64,000 bases of DNA from Amycolatopsis nigrescens CSC17Ta-90 (GCF_000384315.1 NZ_ARVW01000001.1:629746-693745); one strand, 5' to 3'. Counted from the first letter of the stretch, positions 1 through 8,632 are shown. The notes: a model not told the origin generated them from the letters alone. Translations and numbers: made by a program.

Positions 1-428
1 GCCCAGGCCAGCCCGGCCGCGTCCTCGTTCACCACGCTGACCACCACCTCGTTGGCGGGCGCGTCGACGTACCAGCCCGCCACCGTGTCCGGCACCGTGC
101 CGGCTCTTCGATCCAGGGTGGACTGGATCTCCTTCAACTGGGCGGCGCTGCGCGGCAGCACCTTCGCGACCGCGCCCGCCGCGTGGACCTCGGCCACCAT
201 GGCGGAGTCCGTGACACCTACGACAAGTCGGCCGGTCGCGATGTCCAGCCAGGAGTTCGCGAAGGTCCCGCCGAGCCGCTGGCTGAGCGAGTCGTGCGCG
301 GCGGCCAGCGCCGCCGGGCCCGCGGACTCGCCCAGTGCCGGCGTTGCCGCCGCCGGAGTGGCCAGTGCGGCCGCGGTGACCGCGGCACCGGAAAAGGCAA
401 CGATTGCATGCAGAGAACGTCGACTCAT
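1..428 (-). CDS. Secreted S1-family serine protease, N-terminal part only
   Basis: Only about the first 142 residues are present; the gene runs off the left edge. Residues 1 to about 29 form an Ala-rich signal peptide beginning MSRRSLHAIVAF. The following residues (about 35-142) resemble the pro-region of streptogrisin/alpha-lytic proteases, with NSWLDIATGRLVVGVT and later GWYVDAPANEVVVSV. In this family the propeptide folds the protease and is then removed. The catalytic domain lies outside the window, so the His-Asp-Ser triad cannot be checked. The ATG (426-428) is chosen because GGAGG sits six bases upstream (435-439 on the plus strand reads CCTCC). A secreted extracellular protease is the likely role; the exact specificity is unknown. 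Confidence 0.72.
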   Translation of the reverse strand, partial: MSRRSLHAIVAFSGAAVTAAALATPAAATPALGESAGPAALAAAHDSLSQRLGGTFANSWLDIATGRLVVGVTDSAMVAEVHAAGAVAKVLPRSAAQLKEIQSTLDRRAGTVPDTVAGWYVDAPANEVVVSVVNEDAAGLAW

Positions 429-439
429 GAACAGCCTCC

Positions 440-905
440 AAGGACAACGGAAATACGATGGAAAATGGGGTGCACGCCCGACGGGAAACGCTACGGCAGC
501 GCACCGGCAGCGGATAGCGGCTATTTGAGCGCTCCGAGCAGCCCCGACTGCGGAGTTAACCGGTCACCATTAGTCGCCTCGCTCCGGCATCCGGGTGGCC
601 GGATCTCCGCACGGCTGCCCGCTTGCCGTATTAAACACAATCGAGCGACCCGACCATTCCACGAGGGCACGAATAGTCGTTTAATTGAAACAATAGTAAT
701 AGTCACCCGTTCGAGTACACCTGAAACTCCCGCATCGTGTTGGCCATTCCCGTCGGCGTGTTGGTCGCTCCCGTCAGTGAGTTGGCCGTTCGCGGCGGCC
801 ACTGGGAAGCGACCGACTATCCGAGCCGGCCAACCCGGCGTCGCAGACGGCCAACTCGGCGTCGCGGACAGCCAACACAGCGACCGGAGCGGCAAACACG
901 GGGAG
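440..905. repeat. Intergenic region with a 21-bp phased inverted repeat array
   Basis: No gene is seen in these 466 bases. From about 739 the motif GTTGGCC (once GTTGGTC) starts at 739, 760 and 781. Its inverse, GGCCAAC or a near variant, starts at 828, 849, 870 and 891. The step is 21 bp throughout, so the array has two inverted halves around a centre near 807. Bases 440-720 are plainer and must hold the promoter of the leftward protease gene. The function of the array is unknown; it could be a repeat family or a protein-binding array. Confidence 0.6.
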
Positions 906-1550
906 CTAGGTGCGGCTGGACCGGATCGTGATGACGGTCCAGGCACCGAGATAGATGCGGTCGCCGTCGCCGAGCACCACCGGCTGGTTGGGCTTGATCG
1001 CGGTGGTCCGGTCGTTCACCTGGGTCCGATTCACCGAGCCGAGGTCGACCACCGCCCAGGAGCCGTCTTCCTGCGCCACCAGCATCGCGTGCGCCCTGCC
1101 TATCGCGCGGTCCTCCGGCGGGCCGCCGAGGTCGATCTCCGGTGCGATGCCGCGGGCCGGGTCCGCCCTGCCGATCAGCATGGACTCGCCGCGCAGGTCG
1201 AACCGGCGCGGCGGCAGGAAGCGCGGGAAGTCGACTTCGAGCTCGCCCGCTTCGGCGCGGATCAGGTCGTAGTACTCGCGGTCCGCGCTGACCACCGCGG
1301 TCCAGGACGCACTGGACGGTGCGGTCCGGGTCTGTTCCGGCGCGTCCGGCGGCAGCTGCGTGTCGTAACCGCAGTCCTCGCAGAACTGCCCGGTCTGCCC
1401 GGGATGCCCGTTCGGGCAGTCCCATTCCGGCGCGGGCTCCGGCTCCGGCTCGCGGACGGGCGGCGGCGGTTCGTTGAAGTCGGTGCCGCAGACTTCGCAC
1501 ACCGCGGGATCACCCGAAAAGTGCCCCTTACGACAGGTCGGCATCTTCAC
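906..1550 (-). CDS. Zinc-ribbon plus FHA domain protein (phosphothreonine reader)
   Basis: This 214-residue protein has two Cys-rich knuckles in its first 65 residues (C-x-K-G-H...C-x-x-C, then CPNGH...CEDCG). An acidic Pro/Glu linker follows, then a C-terminal FHA domain (about 120-205) with the expected G-R (MLIGR), R-x-H (GRAHAML) and N-R-x-x-V-N (VNRTQVND) signatures. FHA domains bind phosphothreonine peptides. It is the last gene of the eight-gene operon and overlaps the VWA gene by 23 bases. By position it could read phosphorylation by the PknG-type kinase upstream, as the FHA protein GarA does for mycobacterial PknG. However, no N-terminal GarA-like threonine phospho-motif is visible, so it is not simply GarA. 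A shared zinc ribbon with the kinase and phosphatase suggests a common complex (inference). Confidence 0.85.
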   Translation of the reverse strand: MKMPTCRKGHFSGDPAVCEVCGTDFNEPPPPVREPEPEPAPEWDCPNGHPGQTGQFCEDCGYDTQLPPDAPEQTRTAPSSASWTAVVSADREYYDLIRAEAGELEVDFPRFLPPRRFDLRGESMLIGRADPARGIAPEIDLGGPPEDRAIGRAHAMLVAQEDGSWAVVDLGSVNRTQVNDRTTAIKPNQPVVLGDGDRIYLGAWTVITIRSSRT

Positions 1551-2862
1551 CTCCGGTGCTCTTCTTGACCCGGATCGTCCGCTTCGACTCGAGCTTGGCC
1601 ATTTCCTCGATCACCGCGGCCATGTCCGAACGCACCTTCACCGTCCCCCGGTCCAGCTCCACCAACTGGTCGAGGTGCTGCAGGGCCTCGGTGTTGCCGT
1701 GCTCCTCGGCCAGCTCGCGCGCGCGGCCGAGCCGGGCGGTGGCCCTTGGCAGGTCGCCGGCGGCCTTGGCGGCCAGCCCGTCCCGCAGCAGATCGGCCAT
1801 CTCGGCCTGCCCGGTGAAATGCGCGACCTGCGGGCTGATCTGGGTGGACAGCCTCGGGTCCTCGGTCCACTGCACCCGAACCCGCTGCTCGGCGGACTCC
1901 TGCCCGCCGGCGGCCATCCGCACCCTGGCCGCGACCAGCGCCTCCCCCACCTTGCCAGCCTCGACCTCGATCGACAGGTGGAAGTCGCGGGTCTCCGCGC
2001 CCCAGTTCCCGGTCGGGTAGGCCCGCACCCGCGGGGTGACCTCGATCCCGCGGCCGGTGAGGTCGCTGATCCGCGGGAAGACCTGCTTGAGGAAGCGAAG
2101 CCGGGCGTGCGCGGGGGTCCACAGCCGCAGCGAGACGTCCGCGGCGGACTTGCCCATCAGCGTCTCGGTGACCGCGCGGAACTCGGCCGCCAGCGCCGCC
2201 GGCTCGATCAGCCCCTTCGCGGAACCGAGCAGCACGTCCGCGATCCGGTCCAGCGGCTCGGCCTCCCAGCCGGTGCCGACTCCGCGGCCGTCGCAGCTGA
2301 ACTCGCCTTCGCAGCGGTGAAGGGCATCCTCGAATTGCGCGGTGGTCTGGTGCTCGTTGCGCCCGTCGGTGAGCAGCAGCCCGTGCCGGATCCGGGCGGG
2401 CGCGCCGGCGAACAGCTCCGCGGCCAGCAGCAGCCACGAGCCGATCGCGGTTCCCCCGTCCGCCCTCAGGCCGCGGACCGCCTCGGTGGCGGCGCGGCGG
2501 GTGGCCGCCGAGGCCACCGCGAACTCGCGCACGGACGGATAGACCATCCGCGCGGTTTCGGTGCCCTCCACCACCGCGAACGCGACGCCGTCCCGCAGGG
2601 ACTCCACGGCCGCGGCCACCGCGAGCTTGGCCTGCACGATCTTGCTGCCCGCCATCGACCCGGAGCAGTCGATCATGATCACCTGAGCCACCCGCGGCCC
2701 GGCACCCGGTTCGACCGGCGGCTCCAGCGACGCTCCGGAAAGGGTCACCGACACCACCGCGTCCATCACCCGCCCGCCGGCGGGCAGGTACTCGTTCTGG
2801 TCGACGTGCACCTCGAAACCGAGCGGCTGGGCCGTTTCGGGTGTGTTGGGCAGCTCCGTCAT
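1528..2862 (-). CDS. von Willebrand factor A (VWA) domain protein
   Basis: This 444-residue protein has a VWA domain at about residues 55-240. The MIDAS metal site is D65-C-S67-G-S69, followed by further VWA segments (GGTAIGSWL, LLLTDGRNE). After it comes a beta-rich region and a C-terminal helical part (about 350-440) with Ala/Leu/Arg-rich helices. No signal peptide or membrane segment is seen, so it should be cytoplasmic. VWA domains mediate metal-dependent protein contacts and often scaffold multi-protein assemblies. Its ATG overlaps the stop of the phosphatase gene in an ATGA, implying translational coupling. A scaffold role for the kinase/phosphatase/FHA set is inference from context. 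Confidence 0.85.
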   Translation of the reverse strand: MTELPNTPETAQPLGFEVHVDQNEYLPAGGRVMDAVVSVTLSGASLEPPVEPGAGPRVAQVIMIDCSGSMAGSKIVQAKLAVAAAVESLRDGVAFAVVEGTETARMVYPSVREFAVASAATRRAATEAVRGLRADGGTAIGSWLLLAAELFAGAPARIRHGLLLTDGRNEHQTTAQFEDALHRCEGEFSCDGRGVGTGWEAEPLDRIADVLLGSAKGLIEPAALAAEFRAVTETLMGKSAADVSLRLWTPAHARLRFLKQVFPRISDLTGRGIEVTPRVRAYPTGNWGAETRDFHLSIEVEAGKVGEALVAARVRMAAGGQESAEQRVRVQWTEDPRLSTQISPQVAHFTGQAEMADLLRDGLAAKAAGDLPRATARLGRARELAEEHGNTEALQHLDQLVELDRGTVKVRSDMAAVIEEMAKLESKRTIRVKKSTGGEDADLS

Positions 2863-3782
2863 GGCGGGGAACCTCCGGCATCTCCGGGACCGGGACAGGC
2901 CAGTGCCGCGACGGTCACGTTGTCGTGCCCGCCCGCGGCCAGCGCCCGGCCGAGCAGGGTCCGCACGGCCGCGGCCGGCGAACAGGTGTGCCCGGCGGGG
3001 GCGACCACGCCGGTGTCGACATAGCGGGAAAGCCCGTCACTGCACACGACGAGCAGGCCGGGCGCGTCCGGGGCGAACTGGTGCACCTTCGGCGTCACCG
3101 CACCGGCGTCGGCGCCGAGCCAGCGCTCGAGCGCCTGCGCCCGCGAGCCGGCGCGGCGCGGGTCGGCCCGTGGCACCCCCTCGGCGGCCAGCCTGCCGTC
3201 GATCGAGTCGTCCACGGTGAGCCTGCGCAGACCGGCCGCACCAGCCCAGTAGCCGGGGCTGTCCCCCACCCAGCCGACCACCGCAGTGCCCCCGCTGACG
3301 AGCGCGGAAACGTAGGTGCAGCAAGGCGGATCGTCCTCGGCGGGGTCCCCGAGATCGGCCGCGGCCACGCCGGCGGCGATCGCGCCGGCGATCGTCGCGG
3401 TGCGCGGTGAGTCACCCCGCGCGGTGGCCGCGAGCAACTCCCGCAGGCCCGCCTCGGTGGCCGCTTTCGCCGCGGTTTCCGAACGCGGCGAGGACGCGAC
3501 CCCGTCGCAGACCACCGCGGCGGAAACCTGGCCAACCTGGCCGAGGGTACCGATCGCCACCGCGTCCTCGTTGCGGCCGCGGTGGTGGCCCCGGTCGGTG
3601 ACCGCGGCGACCCGCCCCATGTCCAGGGTCTGACCGTCGGAAAACCCGGTGCCATAAGAGAAAAGCAGGCTCATGTCCAGATCGGACGGTGGACTCAGGT
3701 CCCGGCCGCAGCCCTCGCAGAACAGCCATTGCGGCCGCACCCCGGAAGCGCAGTGCGGGCAGGAGCGGGTTTCGGTGGTCAC
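2859..3782 (-). CDS. PP2C-family Ser/Thr protein phosphatase with N-terminal zinc ribbon
   Basis: This 307-residue protein starts at a GTG two bases after the kinase stop codon. Residues 8-25 hold a zinc ribbon (C8-P-H-C11...C22-E-G-C25). From about 50 on it is a PP2C/Stp1 phosphatase: DRGHHRGRNEDA supplies the first metal-binding Asp, VVCDGVASS the second, VGWVGDSPGYW the GDS motif, and VVCSDGL and GGHDNVTV the later metal-binding Asp and the Asn segment. PP2C enzymes dephosphorylate Ser/Thr using Mn/Mg. Lying directly behind the PknG-type kinase, it is the obvious counter-enzyme. The long open frame that extends upstream of 3782 lies over the kinase gene in another frame and is not part of this protein. 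Confidence 0.88.
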   Translation of the reverse strand: MTTETRSCPHCASGVRPQWLFCEGCGRDLSPPSDLDMSLLFSYGTGFSDGQTLDMGRVAAVTDRGHHRGRNEDAVAIGTLGQVGQVSAAVVCDGVASSPRSETAAKAATEAGLRELLAATARGDSPRTATIAGAIAAGVAAADLGDPAEDDPPCCTYVSALVSGGTAVVGWVGDSPGYWAGAAGLRRLTVDDSIDGRLAAEGVPRADPRRAGSRAQALERWLGADAGAVTPKVHQFAPDAPGLLVVCSDGLSRYVDTGVVAPAGHTCSPAAAVRTLLGRALAAGGHDNVTVAALACPGPGDAGGSPP

Positions 3783-3784
3783 GG

Positions 3785-6004
3785 CTACACCAGCGTCTTC
3801 GGCCGGACCTCGTTGGCCCTGTCGACCAGCCGGGACCTCAGGTCGCGGTCGGTGGTGAGCTTGGCCAGCCGCCGGTAGTTCTCCTCCAGCCCGGCCCGCA
3901 GCCGGTTCTCTTCGTTGTCCCGCACGGCCGCGTCGTCGAGCTGGGCCGGCCTGGCGGCGAGTGACGCGGTGAGCACCTCGATGCTCAGCCGCACGGCCCG
4001 TTCGGTGTCCAGGTCGAGCCCACCGAGCCGGTCCGCCGCCGCTTCCAGGTCGGCCCCGGACGCCCCCTCGCCGATCAGCGCGCGGACGGCGGCGACCCGC
4101 GCGGCCACGTGGTGGGTCGAGCTGTCCGGCACCCCGTCGAGCACCGTCACCGCCTCCGCCCGTTCCCCGCGCGCGAGCAGCGTGCGGGCCAGGCCGAAGG
4201 CGGCGCTGACGTAGGAGTCGTCGGTGCTCCACACCCTGGCGTAGAGGCGCTCGGCCCGCCCGGTGTCGCCGTGCCATTCCGCCGCGGCGGCCAGCGCGAG
4301 CTTGGCCGCGAGCTCGCCGGGCAGCGCCGCGTAGACGGCGTCGAACCGGACCGCCGCCTGCTCCGGGTCGGCGTCGGCGAACGCGGCAAGCGCCCCGTAC
4401 CAGTCGCTGCGCCAGTCCTCCGGCACCGCGGCGGTGAACTCGTCGAGGTCGGCACGGGCGGCCGCCACGTCGCCGGCGGCGATGTGCGCGTCGACGAGGC
4501 GCAGCAGCACCTCCGGGGTGCGCTGGCCGCTGCCGAGCAGGGTCTCCACCAGCCGGTCCGGGGCGGTACTGCCCAGGGTGGCGAGGAAACCGGCCTCCGG
4601 GTCGGCCGGGTCGACCAGCGGGCTCGGCAGGCACAGCGGTACGTCGGCCCAGGTCACCGGCTCCACCGGCGCCGCGGAAATCACGCCGGTGCCGGTGCCG
4701 AACACCCGGCGCTCGCGGGTGAACAGGGTGGAGACCACGCTCTCCGGCTCGCCCCGCTCGGCGGCCAGCACCTCCGCGAGCACCCCGGAAACCTGGTCGC
4801 GCAGGTCCTCGGCGGACTGGAAGCGGTACCGCGGGTCGGCATGCGCGGCCCGTTTCAGCAAGCGGTGGAAGGATTCCTGGGCCGCCAGCACCTCCACCTC
4901 GGCGGGATCGGGCAGCTTGTGCCGGTACGTCCCGGTGAACCCGGCGAACGGGAAGCTGAGCACCGCCATGGTGCGGCCGAGGGTGTAGAGGTCGGTGTCC
5001 GGCGCGGGCCGCCGCGGGTCCGCCTCGTCCTCGACCTCCGGGGCCTGGTAACCCTCGGTGCCGTAGACGGACCCGCCGCCGTCGGCGGACAGCACCGCGC
5101 CGAGGTCGATCAGCTTCACCTGCTGCTCGACCTGCATCACGTTCTCCGGCTTGAGATCGCAGTACAGCAGGCCGCGCCGGTGCAGGTAGCCGAGCGCGCC
5201 GAGGATCTCGTCGGCGTACTTGAGCACCACCGGCACCGGCAGCGGCGCCAGCTCGCCCCGGTCGTCGCGGTTGCGCTGGAACATGTCCCGCAGGGTCCGG
5301 CCGCCGAGGTACTCCATCACGATGTAACCGGTCACGGTGCCGGAGCGGGGATCGGTGTGCCGGACGAAGTCGTGGATCTTGACGATATTCGGGTGGTCCA
5401 CGCCGACCAGGAAGCGCCGCTCGTTCACCGCCGCTGCCACCGAGTCCGGGTCGCCCTGGTTGATGAGTCCTTTGAGGACGACCCAGCGCTCGGCGTGCTC
5501 GTCGCCGAGATTGCGGTCGCGGGCGAGGTAGATCCAGCCGAACCCGCCGTAGGCGAGGCAGCCGAGCACTTCGTACCGGTCGAGCCGCTGTCCCGGCTCC
5601 AGGGCGGGTTTGTAGGAGAACGGGAGGCGGTCGCGCGGACAGAATCCCTCGACGAGGCCGGGCCGGTCGCCGCGCGGCTGCCCGACCGGCTCCTCGCATT
5701 TGGGGCAGATGCGGCGGCGGTAGGGCACCTGCGGGTCGGTGAGCACGGCGTCGGCCGGGTTCCGGGGGACGAAGCTGGGCAGCTCGACCTGTTCGGTGAC
5801 GAGGCCGCGGTGCCTGATCGCGCCCGGGGTGGTGCGCCCGGAGGACCGCGACGACCGAGAAGACACAGCCGACCGAGCCGACCCGCTCGGCACGGGCGCG
5901 GCGGGCGGCGACGTGGCGGGACCCGGTCTGACGAAACCGCACTCGTCGCAGGAACCGTCTTCGAGGTAGCTGCCCAGGCATTCCGCGCGCACGCACATGC
6001 TCAT
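3785..6004 (-). CDS. pknG: PknG-type Ser/Thr protein kinase (rubredoxin-like, kinase, TPR)
   Basis: The product has 739 residues, close to the usual PknG length of about 750. An N-terminal Cys knuckle (C4, C9, C19, C22) and a linker lead to a rubredoxin-like segment (C100-P-K-C103 ... C122-P-R-D125). The kinase domain starts at about 144 with glycine loop AYGGFGW and catalytic Lys178. Its HRD equivalent is YCDLKPEN (Asp283) and its DFG equivalent is D300-L-G; these non-canonical YxD/DLG forms are typical of PknG. The C-terminal 250 residues are helical TPR-like. In mycobacteria PknG responds to amino acids through GlnH and GlnX and phosphorylates GarA. Here the same partners lie upstream in the same operon. 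The second rubredoxin knuckle has Asp where a fourth Cys would be expected. The gene overlaps the caspase-like gene by four bases. Confidence 0.92.
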   Translation of the reverse strand: MSMCVRAECLGSYLEDGSCDECGFVRPGPATSPPAAPVPSGSARSAVSSRSSRSSGRTTPGAIRHRGLVTEQVELPSFVPRNPADAVLTDPQVPYRRRICPKCEEPVGQPRGDRPGLVEGFCPRDRLPFSYKPALEPGQRLDRYEVLGCLAYGGFGWIYLARDRNLGDEHAERWVVLKGLINQGDPDSVAAAVNERRFLVGVDHPNIVKIHDFVRHTDPRSGTVTGYIVMEYLGGRTLRDMFQRNRDDRGELAPLPVPVVLKYADEILGALGYLHRRGLLYCDLKPENVMQVEQQVKLIDLGAVLSADGGGSVYGTEGYQAPEVEDEADPRRPAPDTDLYTLGRTMAVLSFPFAGFTGTYRHKLPDPAEVEVLAAQESFHRLLKRAAHADPRYRFQSAEDLRDQVSGVLAEVLAAERGEPESVVSTLFTRERRVFGTGTGVISAAPVEPVTWADVPLCLPSPLVDPADPEAGFLATLGSTAPDRLVETLLGSGQRTPEVLLRLVDAHIAAGDVAAARADLDEFTAAVPEDWRSDWYGALAAFADADPEQAAVRFDAVYAALPGELAAKLALAAAAEWHGDTGRAERLYARVWSTDDSYVSAAFGLARTLLARGERAEAVTVLDGVPDSSTHHVAARVAAVRALIGEGASGADLEAAADRLGGLDLDTERAVRLSIEVLTASLAARPAQLDDAAVRDNEENRLRAGLEENYRRLAKLTTDRDLRSRLVDRANEVRPKTLV

Positions 6005-7248
6005 CGCGGCCGCTCCCGTTGCTGTACCACCGATTTCTGGTAGGCCGCCACCGCCATGGTCGCCGCCCTCAGGTCGCAGGGCTTGGTCCAGAGCAGTTCA
6101 CGGGCGGCGGTGTGCCGGGTGGAGACCTCGTCGTGTTCCGCGATGCCGAGCCGGACCGCCATTGCCAGGTAGATCGACAGCCTGCCGCGCAGCTCTTCCC
6201 GCCGCTCCAGCAGTCCGGACATCCTGGCCAGGCGCTCGGCGAGCGCCTCGCCCGCCGCCTCGATGTCCCGGTGCAGTGCGGTCAGCTCGTCCCCGGCGCC
6301 CGCCCAGTGGCCCGCCCCGGTCAGCTCGTCCAGCCGGTCGAGCCGCTCGCGCAGCCCGGCGGAAGCGGGCCGGCCCGGCGGCCGGTCGGTGGTGACGATC
6401 TTGTCGCGCACGACCTGGAACTCCGATTCCGCGTCGACTTCGGCCTTGGCCAGCGCCTGCAGCCGCTCCTCCGCCCGGTCCCGGCCCGCCCGCACGGCGA
6501 GCACCCGACCGGCCTGGTTCGGCGCCAGCGCCAGTTCGGAAACGCTTCCGTCGTCCCGGTTCCTCGGCGTGGGACCGGACTGCTTCGCCATCTCGTCCTT
6601 GAGCCACCCGGCCAGCGCACCGAGGGTGACCAGTGGTCCGGCGCCGGGCACCCCGTCGCGCAGCGCGGTCAGCAACGCCCCGGTGAACAAGGTGTGCGTC
6701 GCGCCTTCGGGTGCCTGCGAAGTCTGGGAGTCCGCGGTGGCGGTCAGGATGTAGGCACCCTCGACGTCCACTCCGGCGAACACCACTTCGGCGCGGCCCG
6801 ACATGGTCTGCTCGATGGCCCTGCCGCTGAAGCAGCAGTCGACCACCAGCACCCTCGCCTTGGCCCTGCTGGTCCGGATCGCCTGGCGCACCTCGGTGCA
6901 GGGCAGCGCGGAGGTGCTGACGGTCTGCTCTTTGGTGCCCTTGGTCGCCAGGTACAGCTTGTTGTCGGCGCCGGAGATCAGGCCGTGGCCGGCGTAGTAG
7001 ACGAACAGCACGTCCTCGGCCTCGGCCGCGGCCCGCGCGAGCGCCGTCCCCACCTCGGTCTCGTCCTTCGGGTCGCGCAGCACCTCGCAGTGCTCCGCCG
7101 GCAGGCCGGTGCCCTCCGGGGAGGTGAGCACCGCGTGCAGGTCGTCGAGATCGCGCGACACCGCGGGCAGGTCGTGCAGCTCGTCGTAGGAGCTCACGCC
7201 CACCAGGAGTGCCCTGGAGCGCTGGGGATCGGGCAGGCGTGCGGTCAT
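6001..7248 (-). CDS. Caspase-family (C14) cysteine protease
   Basis: This 415-residue protein has a caspase-like p20 domain in its first 240 residues. ALLVGVSSYDE is the first strand, YYAGHG carries the catalytic His88, and VVDCCFSG carries Cys139. The rest (about 270-415) is a helical, charged, partly coiled-coil region with no recognised fold. Bacterial caspase-like proteases (metacaspases/orthocaspases) cut after basic or acidic residues and act in stress and conflict responses. The gene sits between EACC1 and pknG with four-base overlaps on both sides, so it is translated with the amino-acid sensing kinase. No signal peptide is visible. Whether it is activated by the kinase, cleaves it, or uses EACC1 as adaptor cannot be told from sequence. 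Confidence 0.9.
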   Translation of the reverse strand: MTARLPDPQRSRALLVGVSSYDELHDLPAVSRDLDDLHAVLTSPEGTGLPAEHCEVLRDPKDETEVGTALARAAAEAEDVLFVYYAGHGLISGADNKLYLATKGTKEQTVSTSALPCTEVRQAIRTSRAKARVLVVDCCFSGRAIEQTMSGRAEVVFAGVDVEGAYILTATADSQTSQAPEGATHTLFTGALLTALRDGVPGAGPLVTLGALAGWLKDEMAKQSGPTPRNRDDGSVSELALAPNQAGRVLAVRAGRDRAEERLQALAKAEVDAESEFQVVRDKIVTTDRPPGRPASAGLRERLDRLDELTGAGHWAGAGDELTALHRDIEAAGEALAERLARMSGLLERREELRGRLSIYLAMAVRLGIAEHDEVSTRHTAARELLWTKPCDLRAATMAVAAYQKSVVQQRERPR

Positions 7249-7589
7249 TCAGGATCTTCCAGCACCGCGCGGAGCACGGCCTCCGCGTTCTTGGACTGGA
7301 CGTCCACCTCCACCGTCTCCCCGTCCCGGCCGGTCACCCGCAGGGTCACCTTGCTGCGGCGGGTGCCAAGCCAGGTGCCCACCGCGGCGGCCAGCGCGGC
7401 GATCGCCCCGCCGTCGCCGAGCGCGGCGACGAGCACGTCCGCTACCCCGCCCATCTCGTCATCGCGCAGGGGCGCGGGTTCGCGGTGCACGGCACCACGC
7501 AGCTTCGGCTCGCCGTCGAGCCATTCCCGCAGCGAAGCCACATCCGCTTGGACGTCCTCGCTGCCGGTCACCTCGATCCGTGCGCGCAC
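7245..7589 (-). CDS. EACC1-type (effector-associated constant component) protein
   Basis: This small protein (114 residues) starts at the GTG at 7587-7589, 17 bases after the upstream lipoprotein gene stops. It begins VRARIEVTG, then SLREWLDGEPKLRGAV, a hydrophobic Gly/Ala helix (about 50-75, AALAAAVGTWLG) and a basic beta-strand segment (KVTLRVTGRDGETVEVDV). This layout matches EACC1, a small conserved component encoded next to proteases and other effectors in actinobacterial conflict systems (described by Aravind and colleagues). The hydrophobic helix could insert in or lie on the membrane. Its stop overlaps the caspase ATG, which fits an effector-partner role. Assignment rests on length, pattern and neighbour, so it is good but not certain. 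Confidence 0.75.
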   Translation of the reverse strand: MRARIEVTGSEDVQADVASLREWLDGEPKLRGAVHREPAPLRDDEMGGVADVLVAALGDGGAIAALAAAVGTWLGTRRSKVTLRVTGRDGETVEVDVQSKNAEAVLRAVLEDPE

Positions 7590-7606
7590 GGCCGTCTCCT
7601 TTCGCC

Positions 7607-8632
7607 TCACTCGTACTCGGGCTCGGGCAGTGCTTCCTTTTCGGCGCTCAGCACCCCGCCGAACCGCTTGTCGTACAACGCCTGCAGGCCGTTCGCGGAA
7701 CCATCGGCACGCACCCGCGCCAGCACCTGGTTGACCAGCCGGACCAGGTCGGGGTCCTCGTTGCCGATCGCGACCCCGGTCAGGTCCGCGCCCGCCTCCG
7801 AATCGGGCAGCACGGTCGTGTTGGCGTCCTGCTCGGCGAACCCGGCCAGAATGACGTCGTCGGTCGCGATCGCCTCGATCTGGTTCTGCTGGAGCATCAC
7901 CATGCAGTCGGCGGTGTCGGCCACCGAGACCGCGATCGCGCCGGCCAGCCGGATGCGTTCGATGTTCACCGTGTTCTCCGCGGCGCACACCGCCCTGCCC
8001 CGGTAGTCCGAAAGCCGCCGCGGCTGGACCGGGACCCTGCCCCGCACCAGGAAGCTCTGCCTGGCGAGCAGATACGGCGCGGAGAAGGTGATGCCGTACC
8101 TGCTCACCCGTTCGCAGGTCATGGTGGCCACGGCGAGGATCAGGTCCACCTTCTCCACGTCCCTGGCCTCGGCCTGGGTCCGGTTCTGCTCGGTGTCCAG
8201 GCCGTAGAACCGGTTCTTCGTGGGCACCGCGACGTACTGGATCTTCGCCTCGAGCTGATCCACCGGCAGGTCCCCGAAGATCTCCTTGGCGACCAGGACC
8301 GCCAGGTCGACCTCGAACCCGTCCATCCGGCCGGTGCGCAGGTCCCGGGAGCTGAGCAGGTAGGCGGTCTGGCTGACGCCGACCAGCACCCGGCCGCGCT
8401 GCCTGATCCGGTCCAGCGCGGGCCCGGACAGCACGCCGTCCGGGCGCAGGCTCTTGGGCACGCAGGGCGCCGGCGCCGGGGCGGCCCCGGCGGCCGTCGG
8501 CGGATGGCTGGCCACGCTGCTCGGCGACGGCCGCGGTGCGTCCCGCTCCACCAGTTTCGGGCCCTGCGGCGCCGAACAGCCCGCGAGCAGCAGCGCGGTC
8601 ACCAGCGCCAGTGTCGTCCGGAAACGCGTCAT
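7607..8632 (-). CDS. glnH: GlnH-like solute-binding lipoprotein (amino-acid sensor)
   Basis: This 341-residue protein has a lipoprotein signal ending in LLLAGC (lipid-modified Cys19), a Pro/Ala/Ser linker, and a periplasmic-binding-protein type 2 domain from about 75 on (RGRVLVGVS, DGFEVDLAVLVAKEIFG, YGITFSAPYL). It lacks ABC-transporter partners nearby and is instead coupled to a GlnX-like membrane protein by an ATGA overlap. In mycobacteria the GlnH lipoprotein binds Asp, Glu or Gln and signals through GlnX to PknG; the same gene set here supports a sensing role over transport. The ATG at 8632 is chosen over one eight codons upstream because of the overlap with the preceding stop codon and the clean signal peptide. 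Confidence 0.88.
   Translation of the reverse strand: MTRFRTTLALVTALLLAGCSAPQGPKLVERDAPRPSPSSVASHPPTAAGAAPAPAPCVPKSLRPDGVLSGPALDRIRQRGRVLVGVSQTAYLLSSRDLRTGRMDGFEVDLAVLVAKEIFGDLPVDQLEAKIQYVAVPTKNRFYGLDTEQNRTQAEARDVEKVDLILAVATMTCERVSRYGITFSAPYLLARQSFLVRGRVPVQPRRLSDYRGRAVCAAENTVNIERIRLAGAIAVSVADTADCMVMLQQNQIEAIATDDVILAGFAEQDANTTVLPDSEAGADLTGVAIGNEDPDLVRLVNQVLARVRADGSANGLQALYDKRFGGVLSAEKEALPEPEYE

Noticed and set aside
2859..5996. A 1,045-codon frame that would fuse the phosphatase to a long N-terminal part
   Set aside because: The extra part lies over the kinase in another frame and is Arg-rich; the GTG at 3782 gives a normal phosphatase.
4109..6043. A 644-codon plus-strand frame
   Set aside because: Antisense to the PknG-type kinase; no recognisable motif.
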